From the NCBI RefSeq assembly GCF_022267515.1, contig NZ_JAKFGB010000003.1, positions 192,965-256,964 on the forward strand: a stretch of 64,000 nucleotides of DNA, in the 5' to 3' direction. Of the stretch, positions 21,859 through 31,977 are shown piece by piece (the first letter of the stretch is position 1; every line of letters starts with the position of its first letter). This DNA is from Rubinisphaera margarita. Lineage in GTDB: Bacteria > Planctomycetota > Planctomycetia > Planctomycetales > Planctomycetaceae. The translations under genes and the position numbers were made by a program. The notes under the pieces were generated by a model. That model searched no databases and was not told where the DNA came from. It was given only the letters and a program-made list of their open reading frames with translations.

Positions 21859-23580
21859 TTACAGATTCTCTTCGGCGAAATTCGCGACCATGATTCCCAG
21901 CAGGCGAAGCAGACCGGGTTCGGCGTTGAGGGTGCCTTTGATCGTACCGTCGACATACTCGTCGGTCATTTCGATGTAGTCGTCGGTGAACTTTTCTGAG
22001 AACGCTTCGATGACCGCATCGCGGAACTTAACGAGATCCTGATTCGGCTTGCGGGCACTGAGGGCCTTGGCGAACGGCCCAACGTGACCCTTGAACTCGA
22101 GAAACAGCTCGGGGGTCTTCTCTTCGGTGGAGTTGTTGACCAGTTCCAACGTCTCTTTGAGCCAAGGCAGCGACTTTTCCCCGAGACTGAAGAGGACCAT
22201 GTTTTCACTCGTGGCGAGGAAGATATGACACGGCGTGCCGAACAGGGAGTCAATCATCGGAGGGACGTTTGACTCGAGAACGATTTCGTGGATATGGAAA
22301 TCGCCGACGGTTTCGGAGTCGACTTTCGCCTTGAACGAGTCCCGAATCTTCGGCAGCAGTTTCACGACTTCGTCGATCTCACGACCCGAAGTCGCCCGCA
22401 GGCCGATGACCGCTTCGTGCAGCGATTCGCTCTTGCCCGGTTCCGCCTTCCGCATTTCGATGAAACCATCGAAGACACCCATCGTGATTCCCTTTTCGAG
22501 AATCTTGACCGTCTTGTCGACGGCTTCTTTGGCGGCCTTCTTCTGATCAGCGTTCAGGTCGTCTTTACGATCGATCTTCTGATCGGCGATCGGCTGATAA
22601 GCCTTGATCGTCGAAGTGAATCGGTCCTGGTGAGGAGCATCGATCGGGTAGAGCATGTCGCCTGAAGCGACGAAGTCCTTTACGGGAGGCACGACATGAA
22701 AGCGGCTCTTGAGCTCGGGAATCTTCGAGAAGGTCTCTGCCAGAACAGTCCCTTCGATTCCTGAAATATTGAGTGTGCCAACGCCGGAACCTTTGGCGGG
22801 ATCGGTAATCCAGCCGGCTTCCAGACGTTCAATTTCAACGTAGAGGGTCTCGAATTCGAGAATGCGATTTAGAGCGAGCAGCTTGCGATACTCGAACTCT
22901 TCCGGCGACTCGGTCGACTTCTTCTTGATGCCAGCCAGCACCTGGTTGCGGACTTCGGCGAGACTGCTGCGACGCTGTTCCATTCCGGCGGCATCGTGAT
23001 CGATCAGAACGCCGGCATCGTATTTCGCATCGAGCAGCGGCTGAATCGGGTCGACGATCTCCGGAGCATCGGGGTCGATGAGAGACAGCTTGTCTTTGGG
23101 AATGAAGATTCCGTAGTCCTCATGGATCAGCATGAAGCCGTCGAATGCATTGGTGCACGTATAGAGCACTCTCGACCTCGGCTTGTTCGTAATGCCGAAG
23201 GCATCGACGTTGTTGCGGAAGTCACGCAGGTCGGACACCGGAAAGAACGGGCGATAGAATTCGCCATTCTTCTCGTCGAACATCATGTCGATGCGAACGG
23301 GCTCTTCGCGGTTCACACCGTCCAGGAACAGGTCGATGTTTTCTTTGATCAGCTCGTTCCAGGTCTTGGTCCGACCGGCCAGATCCTTGACCATATATTC
23401 GACATCGGCGAGCAGTCCGTCTGCATTGCTGATGACGTAGCTGATGCGGTTTTCTTTCTCCTGAGCGGAAAGATCACCTGTCGGGGCGACTGACAATACC
23501 AGTCCCGCCAACAATCCTGCCAGCAGTCCCGGGCGGCAGTCTGAGGTCCATTTCACGATGGTCTTCATCACGTATTGCAT
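21859..23580 (-). CDS. Secreted hypothetical protein
   Basis: 573 aa from ATG 23580 (ATG 23568 is possible). A signal peptide is visible: basic start, GLLAGLLAGLVLSVAPTGDL, cleavage near SAQ-EKE. The mature part is acidic and mainly helical, with no motif I recognise. Segments such as EAVDKTVKILEKGITMGVFD and LFGTPCHIFLATSENMVLFS suggest a repeated alpha/beta fold like the DUF3352-type periplasmic proteins, but I cannot establish that. It stands alone between the FAD oxidoreductase and the zinc-ribbon protein gene, and a clear terminator follows it. Confidence 0.75.
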   Translation of the reverse strand: MQYVMKTIVKWTSDCRPGLLAGLLAGLVLSVAPTGDLSAQEKENRISYVISNADGLLADVEYMVKDLAGRTKTWNELIKENIDLFLDGVNREEPVRIDMMFDEKNGEFYRPFFPVSDLRDFRNNVDAFGITNKPRSRVLYTCTNAFDGFMLIHEDYGIFIPKDKLSLIDPDAPEIVDPIQPLLDAKYDAGVLIDHDAAGMEQRRSSLAEVRNQVLAGIKKKSTESPEEFEYRKLLALNRILEFETLYVEIERLEAGWITDPAKGSGVGTLNISGIEGTVLAETFSKIPELKSRFHVVPPVKDFVASGDMLYPIDAPHQDRFTSTIKAYQPIADQKIDRKDDLNADQKKAAKEAVDKTVKILEKGITMGVFDGFIEMRKAEPGKSESLHEAVIGLRATSGREIDEVVKLLPKIRDSFKAKVDSETVGDFHIHEIVLESNVPPMIDSLFGTPCHIFLATSENMVLFSLGEKSLPWLKETLELVNNSTEEKTPELFLEFKGHVGPFAKALSARKPNQDLVKFRDAVIEAFSEKFTDDYIEMTDEYVDGTIKGTLNAEPGLLRLLGIMVANFAEENL

Positions 23581-23903
23581 AGTTGTCTCGCGTTCGCAGT
23601 CCATTGGCAGAGCTCCCGAAATCTGGCGAAGTCGAGACGCAGTCTGGACCCTTCAGGCCGGGATGGTCGTGAATTGCCGGTAAGTGTATTGAATCCGAAG
23701 AATGGGGAAAAGAGAGGATTTGACACTCTCCGTCGCCCAGTCCCGGCTGTGAGTCGTCCCGAAAGCACGGTTCGGCGACGGGCGGTCACGTCGGTTTCAT
23801 TCCATTGTCGGATCAAAAATTGGCTGAACAAGTCAAATTCTGGCTCGAAAACCGTTTCCGTTGCGCGGGAGTCGTTCCGCTCGAGATCGACGCCCGCGGG
23901 GGA
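23581..23903. other. 323-base gap
   Basis: No gene, RNA or clear terminator seen. It holds the end of the zinc-ribbon protein transcript and the promoter of the 573-aa protein, both on the - strand. Confidence 0.4.
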
Positions 23904-26339
23904 TCACGGAGTCGCTTTGGGTTTGGGCGCAGGCACCACGGCCGGGGTCACGTCGTAGGCGTCGGTGGAATTCAGACCCTCGATCAGACCGAGATTGCGG
24001 GAGCACATCTCGGTTGCAGAGAGATTCATGCGGAGACTCTCCTTCCAGAACTCCTCGACATCGCCCCGCCGGGTAATCAGGATGGCGGAGAACCGATAGG
24101 CGAGCTCCTGCTCAGTCAGAGAGGAGATGTTACCGTTCCACTCCAGCACGACGTTCGGCGATTCGTCCCGGGCCAGTTCGCAGGCGTAGCGCAATTCAAT
24201 CAAAGGCTCGCGGTTCTCCTCGGGAACCTGCCGCATCAGCTCCCGCACGCCGGCAACGTTTCCAGCAGCCAGCAGTCGCTCGATTTCAATTTGGTTTTTC
24301 AACGCCGGAGAAATCTTGGACGCGGCCGGGTGCTTCTGCTGCATCGCGGTCACGGCTTCCTGGTTCCCGGCCTCCTTCAAGGCGTGCGTCAGATCATCGG
24401 CCAGCGATTGCTCGGTGAGGTGAGGCATGTTCGAACTCTGGGACGATCCGCTCTGCAGCGCCTGGAAGTACTGCTCGGCCAGTCCCCATTCAATTGCCAC
24501 CTCGTACACGAGAGCTTCAAGTTCGTATCGCTGCTGAGCGCGGTCCGAGATGGTGCCCGCATTGTTGCGATACCGGTTGAAGGCGGAACGTTGTCGAATC
24601 AGCTCCGTGAGGTTGAGCTCGGTCGCGAGTCGCGACTGTATCGAACTTCGGTTTCGCTCCACGTCTTTCACCAGTTCGTCAGCCTCCACTCGAGTGGCTC
24701 CGAGGGTTGCCGTGTAGGCCAGGGCGGACTCGACCTGCTGCCAGGCCTCGGCTTTCTTTCCGGTTGAAGCGAGGTAGCGGGCGAGCAGAAGGTGAGTGTG
24801 GGCAGCCGCCCGACTCTCCGGAGTTCCAAAGGCAAAATTGCCATCGTAAATTTCGCGGAAGGCGGGAATGGCGTACGGGGCCGGGGCGCTCCAGTCGGCG
24901 ATCCGTGTCGAAATCCCTTCCCCGAGTGCCGATGCCGCCGGACCTTCTGGCAGCGACTGCAGAGCCTGAGCCAGTGCTCGATTCCGGTCCTGCTCGGTCA
25001 GGCCGGCGATCTCTGGAATGCTGTCGACACTGAAGGCTTCTCCTTTTTGAGTCGCCCGGTGAGCCAGACCTGTGGCCAGGCCCGCCAGAGCTTCGCTCTT
25101 TCGTTCCGCATCGAGAATCGCATTGACGAACGCGGTCGCCTCGACGTCGTACCCGCGGAAGGTGGCTGAGTAGACCGTTGCCAGGGTCAGTGGAGATGTC
25201 CATCGGATCCGTGGCAGCCAGTCGTAGCTGTCGGAGAGGGCGAACGTGCCATCTTCGATTACCATGGCGACGCGAGCCGCGGATTGCGTGACGTCCTGAA
25301 CGTCTTCCCGCGTTTCCATCAACGATCGTGCCTCTTCATGACGCTCGAGCGCAATCAACAGCGTTCCGAGTGCAACGGCATGCCGAACGGCTTCCGCCCC
25401 TGCCTTCGGGAGTTGAGCGGAGTATTCGATCGCCTGATCGGCCATCTTCATCGCGCCGGTCTTGTTGTCGTTCTCCAAATGCAGCCAGCCAATGCGAGCC
25501 AGCGGCGTAATCTTGAGGAAGTTCAGATTCGCTTCCAGCCGATCGAGTGCATCGAGTTCCTTCAACGCTCCGGCGATGTCGCCGGCCGCGGCGAAAGCTT
25601 CCGCATTGAGCTGCCGACAAAACGGCTTGCTGCGGTTGTCGTTCCGCTGCAAAGCGGCATCGATACTCGCTTCGAGAATTGTTTTCTCCAGAGCAGCGAC
25701 ATCCACGGGTTCGGGAGCGGGGGGCGTGTCGGGGACGTCCGGTGTGGTTGTCGCCACTGGACTGACATTCTGATTCACGTTCGGCGTGACGATCAGCGGA
25801 TCGTCTTCGGGAGCCGGCGGCTCAGCGGGAGGAAGCTGGGAGTAGAAGTAACCCGCGATGCCTCCCATCACGAGCACAGCCGCGAGCGCGAACACGCGGA
25901 CCGGAGTGACGATCGGCTTCGGCGGCGGGGGGGGCGCTTCCTTCTTGATTTCCGGGGCGACAAAGACCGGCATCAGGCAGTCCGGATTCGGGCAGCGGAC
26001 TTCTTTCCCGGCCACAGCCGGCGTTCCGAAACCGTTGGTGTCACACATCGGGCAGATGACGCGATGATTAATCTTCGCGGTCGGTTTCCGCTGCAGACGA
26101 ATTGCCTTGGAGGCCTTCTTCGGTTTGACGGCGAAGGGATCTTCGTCGGCCGAGGTCGTTGCTGCTGCTGGAGCGGTCGCAGGCTCGGGCTCTTTCTTTT
26201 CCTGCTTTTTGGCGGCGGGTTTCGCGGGAGCTTTCGACGGACCGGATGACCCATCCATTGCGGCACCACAGAACGGACAGACCTGAGCCTCGTCGTCCAG
26301 CACCGATTGCTTGCAGGACGGGCACATGCGCAAATCCAT
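23904..26339 (-). CDS. Zinc-ribbon, single-pass membrane protein with long helical-repeat domain
   Basis: 811 aa from ATG 26339, with AAGGA seven bases upstream; a TTG 15 bases earlier is rejected. Two zinc ribbons start the protein: MCPSCKQS...CPFCGAAM (Cys 6, 9, 21, 24) and ICPMCDTNG...CPNPDC (about 96-121), joined by a Lys/Ala/Pro linker. A membrane helix follows at about 147-168, then a Pro/Glu linker and some 580 residues of Ala/Leu/Glu-rich helices resembling TPR/SEL1-type repeats (AFAAAGDIAGALKELDALDR). The topology suggests ribbons in the cytoplasm and the helical part in the periplasm. No known enzyme motif is visible, so a scaffold role is only inferred. Confidence 0.8.
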   Translation of the reverse strand: MDLRMCPSCKQSVLDDEAQVCPFCGAAMDGSSGPSKAPAKPAAKKQEKKEPEPATAPAAATTSADEDPFAVKPKKASKAIRLQRKPTAKINHRVICPMCDTNGFGTPAVAGKEVRCPNPDCLMPVFVAPEIKKEAPPPPPKPIVTPVRVFALAAVLVMGGIAGYFYSQLPPAEPPAPEDDPLIVTPNVNQNVSPVATTTPDVPDTPPAPEPVDVAALEKTILEASIDAALQRNDNRSKPFCRQLNAEAFAAAGDIAGALKELDALDRLEANLNFLKITPLARIGWLHLENDNKTGAMKMADQAIEYSAQLPKAGAEAVRHAVALGTLLIALERHEEARSLMETREDVQDVTQSAARVAMVIEDGTFALSDSYDWLPRIRWTSPLTLATVYSATFRGYDVEATAFVNAILDAERKSEALAGLATGLAHRATQKGEAFSVDSIPEIAGLTEQDRNRALAQALQSLPEGPAASALGEGISTRIADWSAPAPYAIPAFREIYDGNFAFGTPESRAAAHTHLLLARYLASTGKKAEAWQQVESALAYTATLGATRVEADELVKDVERNRSSIQSRLATELNLTELIRQRSAFNRYRNNAGTISDRAQQRYELEALVYEVAIEWGLAEQYFQALQSGSSQSSNMPHLTEQSLADDLTHALKEAGNQEAVTAMQQKHPAASKISPALKNQIEIERLLAAGNVAGVRELMRQVPEENREPLIELRYACELARDESPNVVLEWNGNISSLTEQELAYRFSAILITRRGDVEEFWKESLRMNLSATEMCSRNLGLIEGLNSTDAYDVTPAVVPAPKPKATP

Positions 26340-26641
26340 AGATGTATCCTTCAATTTTATCGGAGACTCGATCCAGTCCTGCGAAACGCGGATGTCTGAT
26401 CAATGGCTGGTTTCGGTGGGGAACAGAGAATGTCCACGGAAGCTGAAGCCTTAAAGACCTGCTTTCGCTGGGTCTCTGTTTGACCCGGATCGGCAGAATA
26501 ACAGATGTGAAAGTGATTTGAAGAATCAAAGCGTGAGAACACGCTTCGACCCGAATGGGTCGTTACGTTATTATTCGGCATGGAACCGGAGATGTACAGC
26601 CGATCGAACGCTGAACGAACGAACCAGGACGGAGAATGAAG
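26340..26641. promoter_or_regulatory. 302-base divergent promoter region with two tandem hairpins before arsM
   Basis: This region separates the divergent zinc-ribbon and arsM genes. Two small perfect hairpins lie in tandem: AGCGTG-AGAA-CACGCT (26530-26545) and CGACCC-GAAT-GGGTCG (26547-26562). They are 80-110 bases before the arsM start, so they probably fall in its leader. No T-run follows, so they are not a classical terminator. Confidence 0.45.
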
Positions 26642-27760
26642 ATGAATTCGCCCCAGAACGAGTCCAACGCCACGCTGAATGTCGAGGCAGCCGTGCGGGA
26701 CCGATATTCCGGAGCTGCTCAGGAACGGGAAGCGGCTCTCTGCTGTCCGGTCGACTACGACGCCCGCTATCTGAAAATCATCCCCAATGAGATCATCGAA
26801 CGGGACTACGGCTGCGGCGATCCGTCCCGGCACGTCCGGGAGGGGGAAACCGTACTCGATCTCGGCTCCGGCGGCGGGAAGATCTGTTACATCGCCGCCC
26901 AGATCGTCGGCGCGGCCGGGCAGGTGATCGGTGTCGACTGCAATGTCGAAATGCTCGGGCTGGCTCGACAATACCAGCCGGAAATGGCAAAGCGGCTCGG
27001 CTACGATGTCGTCTCGTTCCGCAAAGGACGCATCGAAGATCTGCAGCTCGATCTGGATCTCTTCGAGAAATATCTGCAGGAGAACCCGGTCCACTCCAGT
27101 GCCGACTGGCTCCGCGCTCAGGGGGCAGCCGATGAACTTCGCCGCACAGAACCTCTCATTCCCGACAATACGGTCGATGTCGTTGTGTCCAATTGCGTGC
27201 TGAATCTCGTGAGTTATGAGCATCGTCGTCAGCTCTTCGCCGAGATCTTCCGCGTCCTGAAGCCGGGCGGCCGGGCCGTCATCAGCGATATCACCTGTGA
27301 TCGAGAGGTGCCTCTCGAACTGCAGAACGACCCGACTCTCTGGAGCGGCTGCATCAGCGGCGCGTTCCGAGACGATCAATTCATGGCCGCCTTCGAACAG
27401 GCGGGCTTTCAGGCGTGTGTGATTCTCGAACGCCAGGCGCAGCCGTGGACCACGGTGAAGGACATCGAATTCCGCAGCATGACGATTCAGGCCAGCAAGC
27501 CTCTTCCGGGGAATGCTGGAGATCGTTCCGAAGAAGTTTTCTACAACGGGCCCTGGCTCGAAGTTGTGGATGACCAGGGAAACCGACTTCGTCGGGGCGA
27601 ACGCAGCCGTGTAAGTTCCTCGACGCTGCGGCAGTACGGTCAAACTCCCTGCGGGCAGCAGATCACCCCGGTTTCTTCGGAAACAGCTGCTTCCACCGAA
27701 CTACAGACGTTTCCACTGCAGACGACGGATTGCTGCAGTCCGGGCGGTTCCTGCTGCTGA
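26642..27760 (+). CDS. arsM: Arsenite S-adenosylmethionine methyltransferase, arsenosugar type
   Basis: 372 aa from ATG 26642; GGAG seven bases before it favours this over ATG 26636. It methylates trivalent arsenic with SAM. The SAM fold is clear: DYGCGDPSRHVREGETVLDL, then GSGGGKICYIAAQIVGAAGQ and VIGVDC. The conserved arsenic-binding cysteines of ArsM are matched by Cys34/35, Cys58, Cys185 (VVSNCVLNLV) and Cys237 (WSGCISGA). The C-terminal half has PWTTVKDIEFRSMTI and a tail ending CCSPGGSCC. The wording of these blocks matches the ArsM branch found with the radical-SAM protein ArsS in arsenosugar synthesis, but no arsS is in the window. A GAF protein gene follows by 30 bases. Confidence 0.85.
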   Translation: MNSPQNESNATLNVEAAVRDRYSGAAQEREAALCCPVDYDARYLKIIPNEIIERDYGCGDPSRHVREGETVLDLGSGGGKICYIAAQIVGAAGQVIGVDCNVEMLGLARQYQPEMAKRLGYDVVSFRKGRIEDLQLDLDLFEKYLQENPVHSSADWLRAQGAADELRRTEPLIPDNTVDVVVSNCVLNLVSYEHRRQLFAEIFRVLKPGGRAVISDITCDREVPLELQNDPTLWSGCISGAFRDDQFMAAFEQAGFQACVILERQAQPWTTVKDIEFRSMTIQASKPLPGNAGDRSEEVFYNGPWLEVVDDQGNRLRRGERSRVSSSTLRQYGQTPCGQQITPVSSETAASTELQTFPLQTTDCCSPGGSCC

Positions 27761-27790
27761 TTTTGACACGCATCGTTTGAGGAGATTTCG

Positions 27791-28303
27791 ATGGCTCAGT
27801 CCGACCTGCCGCTCCCCGCTCAACTGGGAGAACTGCTGATTCACGCCGGCTCCGCACCGGTTTCCGACGATCTTCCCGGCCGCCTCGTTCAGGAAACCAA
27901 CGCCTGGGCTGTGGGACTCTGGCGGAAGAAAGGGACCGAACTTCGTCTGTGTGTCTTTGCCGCAGCCGAGGGCTTCGACGAAACGGTCGCGAAAGAGTTC
28001 ACAGTTGCGACCCGGCGTGTTCCGCTCGATCAGACCCAGCTCGGCATCGTAAACGCCGTCGTTCACAACCGTCCCGCGCTGGCCCGAGCCGAGGAATTGA
28101 CGGGCGATCTGCAGAAATCCGCCGGCTGGCTGGGCCGCTTCGGGGCCCGCTGTTCGTTGTCCTGCCCGGTGATGGCTGGCGAAGACATTATCGGCGTCTT
28201 CGCCGTCTCCTGGAAAGACGCGTACCAGGAGAATGACGCCTGGCCCCAGGAACTGCAGAAACTCGCCGACGCCATCTCGATGCACCTCACCGAGAACACG
28301 TAG
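27791..28303 (+). CDS. GAF-domain protein
   Basis: 170 aa, with GAGGAG before the ATG. The whole protein fits one GAF domain: LPGRLVQETNAWAVGLWRKK, LRLCVFAAAEGF, a central helix and SLSCPVMAGEDIIGVFAVSW, which is the typical last GAF strand pair. It follows arsM by 30 bases and is probably co-transcribed, so it may sense a ligand or the redox state relevant to arsenic handling. This is inferred from position. Two Cys (SLSC and the one in LRLCVF) could bind metal or thiols. No output domain is attached. Confidence 0.75.
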   Translation: MAQSDLPLPAQLGELLIHAGSAPVSDDLPGRLVQETNAWAVGLWRKKGTELRLCVFAAAEGFDETVAKEFTVATRRVPLDQTQLGIVNAVVHNRPALARAEELTGDLQKSAGWLGRFGARCSLSCPVMAGEDIIGVFAVSWKDAYQENDAWPQELQKLADAISMHLTENT

Positions 28304-28387
28304 TAGCCGAGAACGCCAGCCAGAACCGCGTCAGCAGCACATCCTGTCGAATGTAGATCGCGTCGGTGGCTACCTTCCTCTTGTGGC

Positions 28388-28420
28388 GTTGCCACCCAGA
28401 CGCACGCGTCTGGGCCATCC
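28388..28420 (+). repeat. Dual-hairpin intergenic repeat unit R1
   Basis: A small hairpin GTGGC-GTT-GCCAC leads into a perfect nine-pair stem CCCAGACGC/GCGTCTGGG (28395-28414), ending in GCCATCC (28414-28420). The same architecture with different stem sequences is seen at 33342-33532, 34487-34675 and 63491-63528. Confidence 0.65.
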
Positions 28421-28475
28421 CTGAAACCGGGCGTTATCTGCGAGACTGACGTCGATGTCCCGCGCTCAACGAGCC

Positions 28476-29123
28476 TCACGCCGCCTTACGGCAGCAGAAG
28501 GCGACGTCGCGGGCGAACAGTTTCGGGAACATGTGCGCCTTGCGGCCTCCCTTGATAGAGACGACGTTTTCGACGTCGAGATAGCGATCGAAGAACGAGA
28601 GCAGTTCATCGTATTTGAAGAACTGGACGTGAGTCGGATCGCCGTTCACCCAGAGCTTGCGGCCGCGGAGAACCTGCCAGCGGTCTTTCAGGTGATAGGC
28701 CAGCGGGACGCTGCCGACCAGAATTCCATTCGGCTTCAGGAGTCGTTCGATCTGCGTGAACGTGATGGCCGGGTAGGGGAGATGCTCAAGAACTTCGGCC
28801 AGGACGATGACGTCGAACGAGGCATCTTCAAACGGCAGCGGTTCGTTGAGATTCACCTCAATCGTATCGACGCCCAATGTCTGGGCAGCAAGAGCCATGG
28901 CCGACGTATCGATGTCGCCGATTACGACCTGATTCCCTTCTGAGAAGTGCCGGGTCAGCGTGCCGTCGCGTCCGCCCAGATCCAGAATCACTTTGCCTTC
29001 CCCAATCCAGTCCCGAAACAGGCCGGCCCGAACGTCCTCCATGAACGAGTTTCCGATGCGGTCGCCCGTTCTATGGTGCGTCTCGTAAACCTCGCCGAGG
29101 CTCGTGGGTTGGTGATCGGCCAT
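28476..29123 (-). CDS. SAM-dependent methyltransferase (MetW/type 11)
   Basis: 215 aa; AGGAG lies about ten bases before the ATG. The class I methyltransferase fold shows as VILDLGGRDGTLTRHFSEGN (motif I with GGRDG), VIGDIDTSAM, then FDVIVLAEVLEHLPYPAITF and LLKPNGILVGSVP. These match the methionine biosynthesis MetW/Methyltransf_11 group. No substrate can be read. It is convergent with the arsM-GAF pair, with repeat unit R1 in between, and shows no link to arsenic itself. Confidence 0.85.
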   Translation of the reverse strand: MADHQPTSLGEVYETHHRTGDRIGNSFMEDVRAGLFRDWIGEGKVILDLGGRDGTLTRHFSEGNQVVIGDIDTSAMALAAQTLGVDTIEVNLNEPLPFEDASFDVIVLAEVLEHLPYPAITFTQIERLLKPNGILVGSVPLAYHLKDRWQVLRGRKLWVNGDPTHVQFFKYDELLSFFDRYLDVENVVSIKGGRKAHMFPKLFARDVAFCCRKAA

Positions 29124-29685
29124 GATCTGAAGGCTCCTGCAGAAGGATCAACGACGCGCTCTAATGGCGCACCAGCATCTCCGAACGGAAATTGAGGGTA
29201 AAAGAAGGGCGATCGGAATCTAACAGAGAGTTCCAGAAGTCGCCTAGACCACTTTGATTTCCCTCTTGCGGACCTCCGGAAGCAAGGTTGCCACATTCCC
29301 GTGCAGCCTTAGTGAGCAGCGGGTGCTGAAGGCGTTGGCATGCTGCTGCTGATTTGGGCGACGAGGAAAGGTCAAGTGGCAGTTTTAAAAAAACAGGTAA
29401 AAAAAACCGCCTGAAAAACAGGGGTCTGCACGCCCTCTTCGCATTCGGTGAGGGAAAATGGCGCACCACTTGCATTACTTACAAATCGCTCGGAGGCAAG
29501 ACCGTTTTTGCCTCTTCGGCGAACTTTCCAGACTCCGGAATCCGTCGATCTCCGGGAACACCTGTCGTCCTGCCGACAACTCACCTTTTGAGTCGCAACC
29601 TGAGAACGATCTGCAGTGAATAACGATAGCGATAGTCGCTATGTGTAGTCTTGACGGCTCCGTATTTTCATCAGAAAGAGAACGA
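29124..29685. other. 562-base regulatory gap before amt
   Basis: No gene seen. It contains A-rich tracts near 29385-29405, a CCTG-AAAAA-CAGG hairpin (29410-29422) and the sigma-54 type promoter listed separately. The other half should hold the promoter of the - strand methyltransferase. Confidence 0.5.
29459..29474 (+). promoter_or_regulatory. Sigma-54 (RpoN) type -24/-12 promoter before amt
   Basis: TGGCGCACCACTTGCA matches the RpoN consensus TGGCACG-N4-TTGCW in spacing: GG at 29460-29461 and GC at 29472-29473, twelve bases apart. Transcription would begin near 29485, about 200 bases before the amt start. rpoN itself is in this window, and amt-glnK is a classical RpoN/NtrC target in other bacteria. 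I find no convincing NtrC dyad upstream. Confidence 0.6.
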
Positions 29686-31179
<1,494 letters not shown>

Positions 31180-31193
31180 TGCTCGTTGGTGTG

Positions 31194-31243
31194 CCGTTGG
31201 GATCAAATCCCTCTCACGATCGATTTGATCCCAACGGTCTTTT
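31194..31243 (+). terminator. Strong hairpin terminator/attenuator between amt and glnK
   Basis: A perfect 16-pair stem: CCGTTGGGATCAAATC (31194-31209) pairs with GATTTGATCCCAACGG (31222-31237), with a 12-base loop and TCTTTTC after it. It would stop most amt transcripts before glnK, or act as a processing and stability element. Confidence 0.8.
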
Positions 31244-31345
31244 CACTAGAATCCGCAGCCATCTGCCTGCGGCCTGTAACTGTCAAAAATCTCTCCGCGA
31301 CTTGATCACGGACACACAATACGCCTCTCAGACCGGAATCGCATT

Positions 31346-31684
31346 ATGAAAAAGATTGAAGCCATTATCAGGCACTTCAAGCTGGAAGACGTGAAGTCTG
31401 CTCTAGTTGCTGCCCAGATCGAAGGAATGACCGTCGCAGAAGTTCGCGGCTTCGGCCGTCAGAAGGGTCACAAGGAAACTTATCGTGGAGCTGAGTACGT
31501 CGTCGACTTCATGCCGAAAGTGAAAGTCGAGATCGTCATCTCCGATACCATGGCCGACAAAGCCATCCAGGTCATCTCGGACGCCGCCCGGACCGGCAAC
31601 ATTGGCGACGGAAAGATCTTCGTCTCCGATGTCGAACAGGTCATTCGCATCCGCACCGGCGAAACCGGCGACGAAGCAATCTAG
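31346..31684 (+). CDS. glnK: PII nitrogen regulatory protein
   Basis: 112 aa, the exact family length. It senses 2-oxoglutarate and ATP/ADP and binds Amt. The T-loop is intact: RGFGRQKGHKETYRGAEYVV with Tyr51, the residue uridylylated in many bacteria. The second signature, TGNIGDGKIFVSDVEQVIRI, ends in RTGETGDEAI as in GlnB/GlnK. The position after amt makes GlnK the better name than GlnB. A 16-pair hairpin separates the two genes, so glnK is probably expressed by read-through or from its own promoter. The ribosome site before ATG 31346 is weak. Confidence 0.95.
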   Translation: MKKIEAIIRHFKLEDVKSALVAAQIEGMTVAEVRGFGRQKGHKETYRGAEYVVDFMPKVKVEIVISDTMADKAIQVISDAARTGNIGDGKIFVSDVEQVIRIRTGETGDEAI

Positions 31685-31745
31685 AACGATCGATGGAACG
31701 ACTGTCAGGACGACAGGACAAGCGTCACGACGACGCCGAATGCTG

Positions 31746-31778
31746 AAGAGTCACTTCCCTGGAGGTGACTCTTTTTTT
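31746..31778 (+). terminator. Rho-independent terminator after glnK
   Basis: AGAGTCACTTCC pairs with GGAGGTGACTCT (31747-31772), followed by seven T residues. Confidence 0.9.
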
Positions 31779-31977
31779 ATGGCACCGATGTGAATGGCTG
31801 AGAAGAATCGCTGCGGATGGCTCTACCGTGACACACAGATTCTGCCTCGGGCCATGTCGACTCTATGAACTGCGACGATTCCGCAGCCGCCCGGGCCCTT
31901 GAGGTCAGCGTCGTCTCAGTTAAGATAAACTTTGATCGATCCACCTATGATTTTCGTCTTTACGGGAGATTTTGAGT

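Noticed and set aside
29331..29352. Second sigma-54-like site (TTGGCATGCTGCTGCTG)
   Set aside because: The GG to GC distance is one base short, and the TTGC part is missing.
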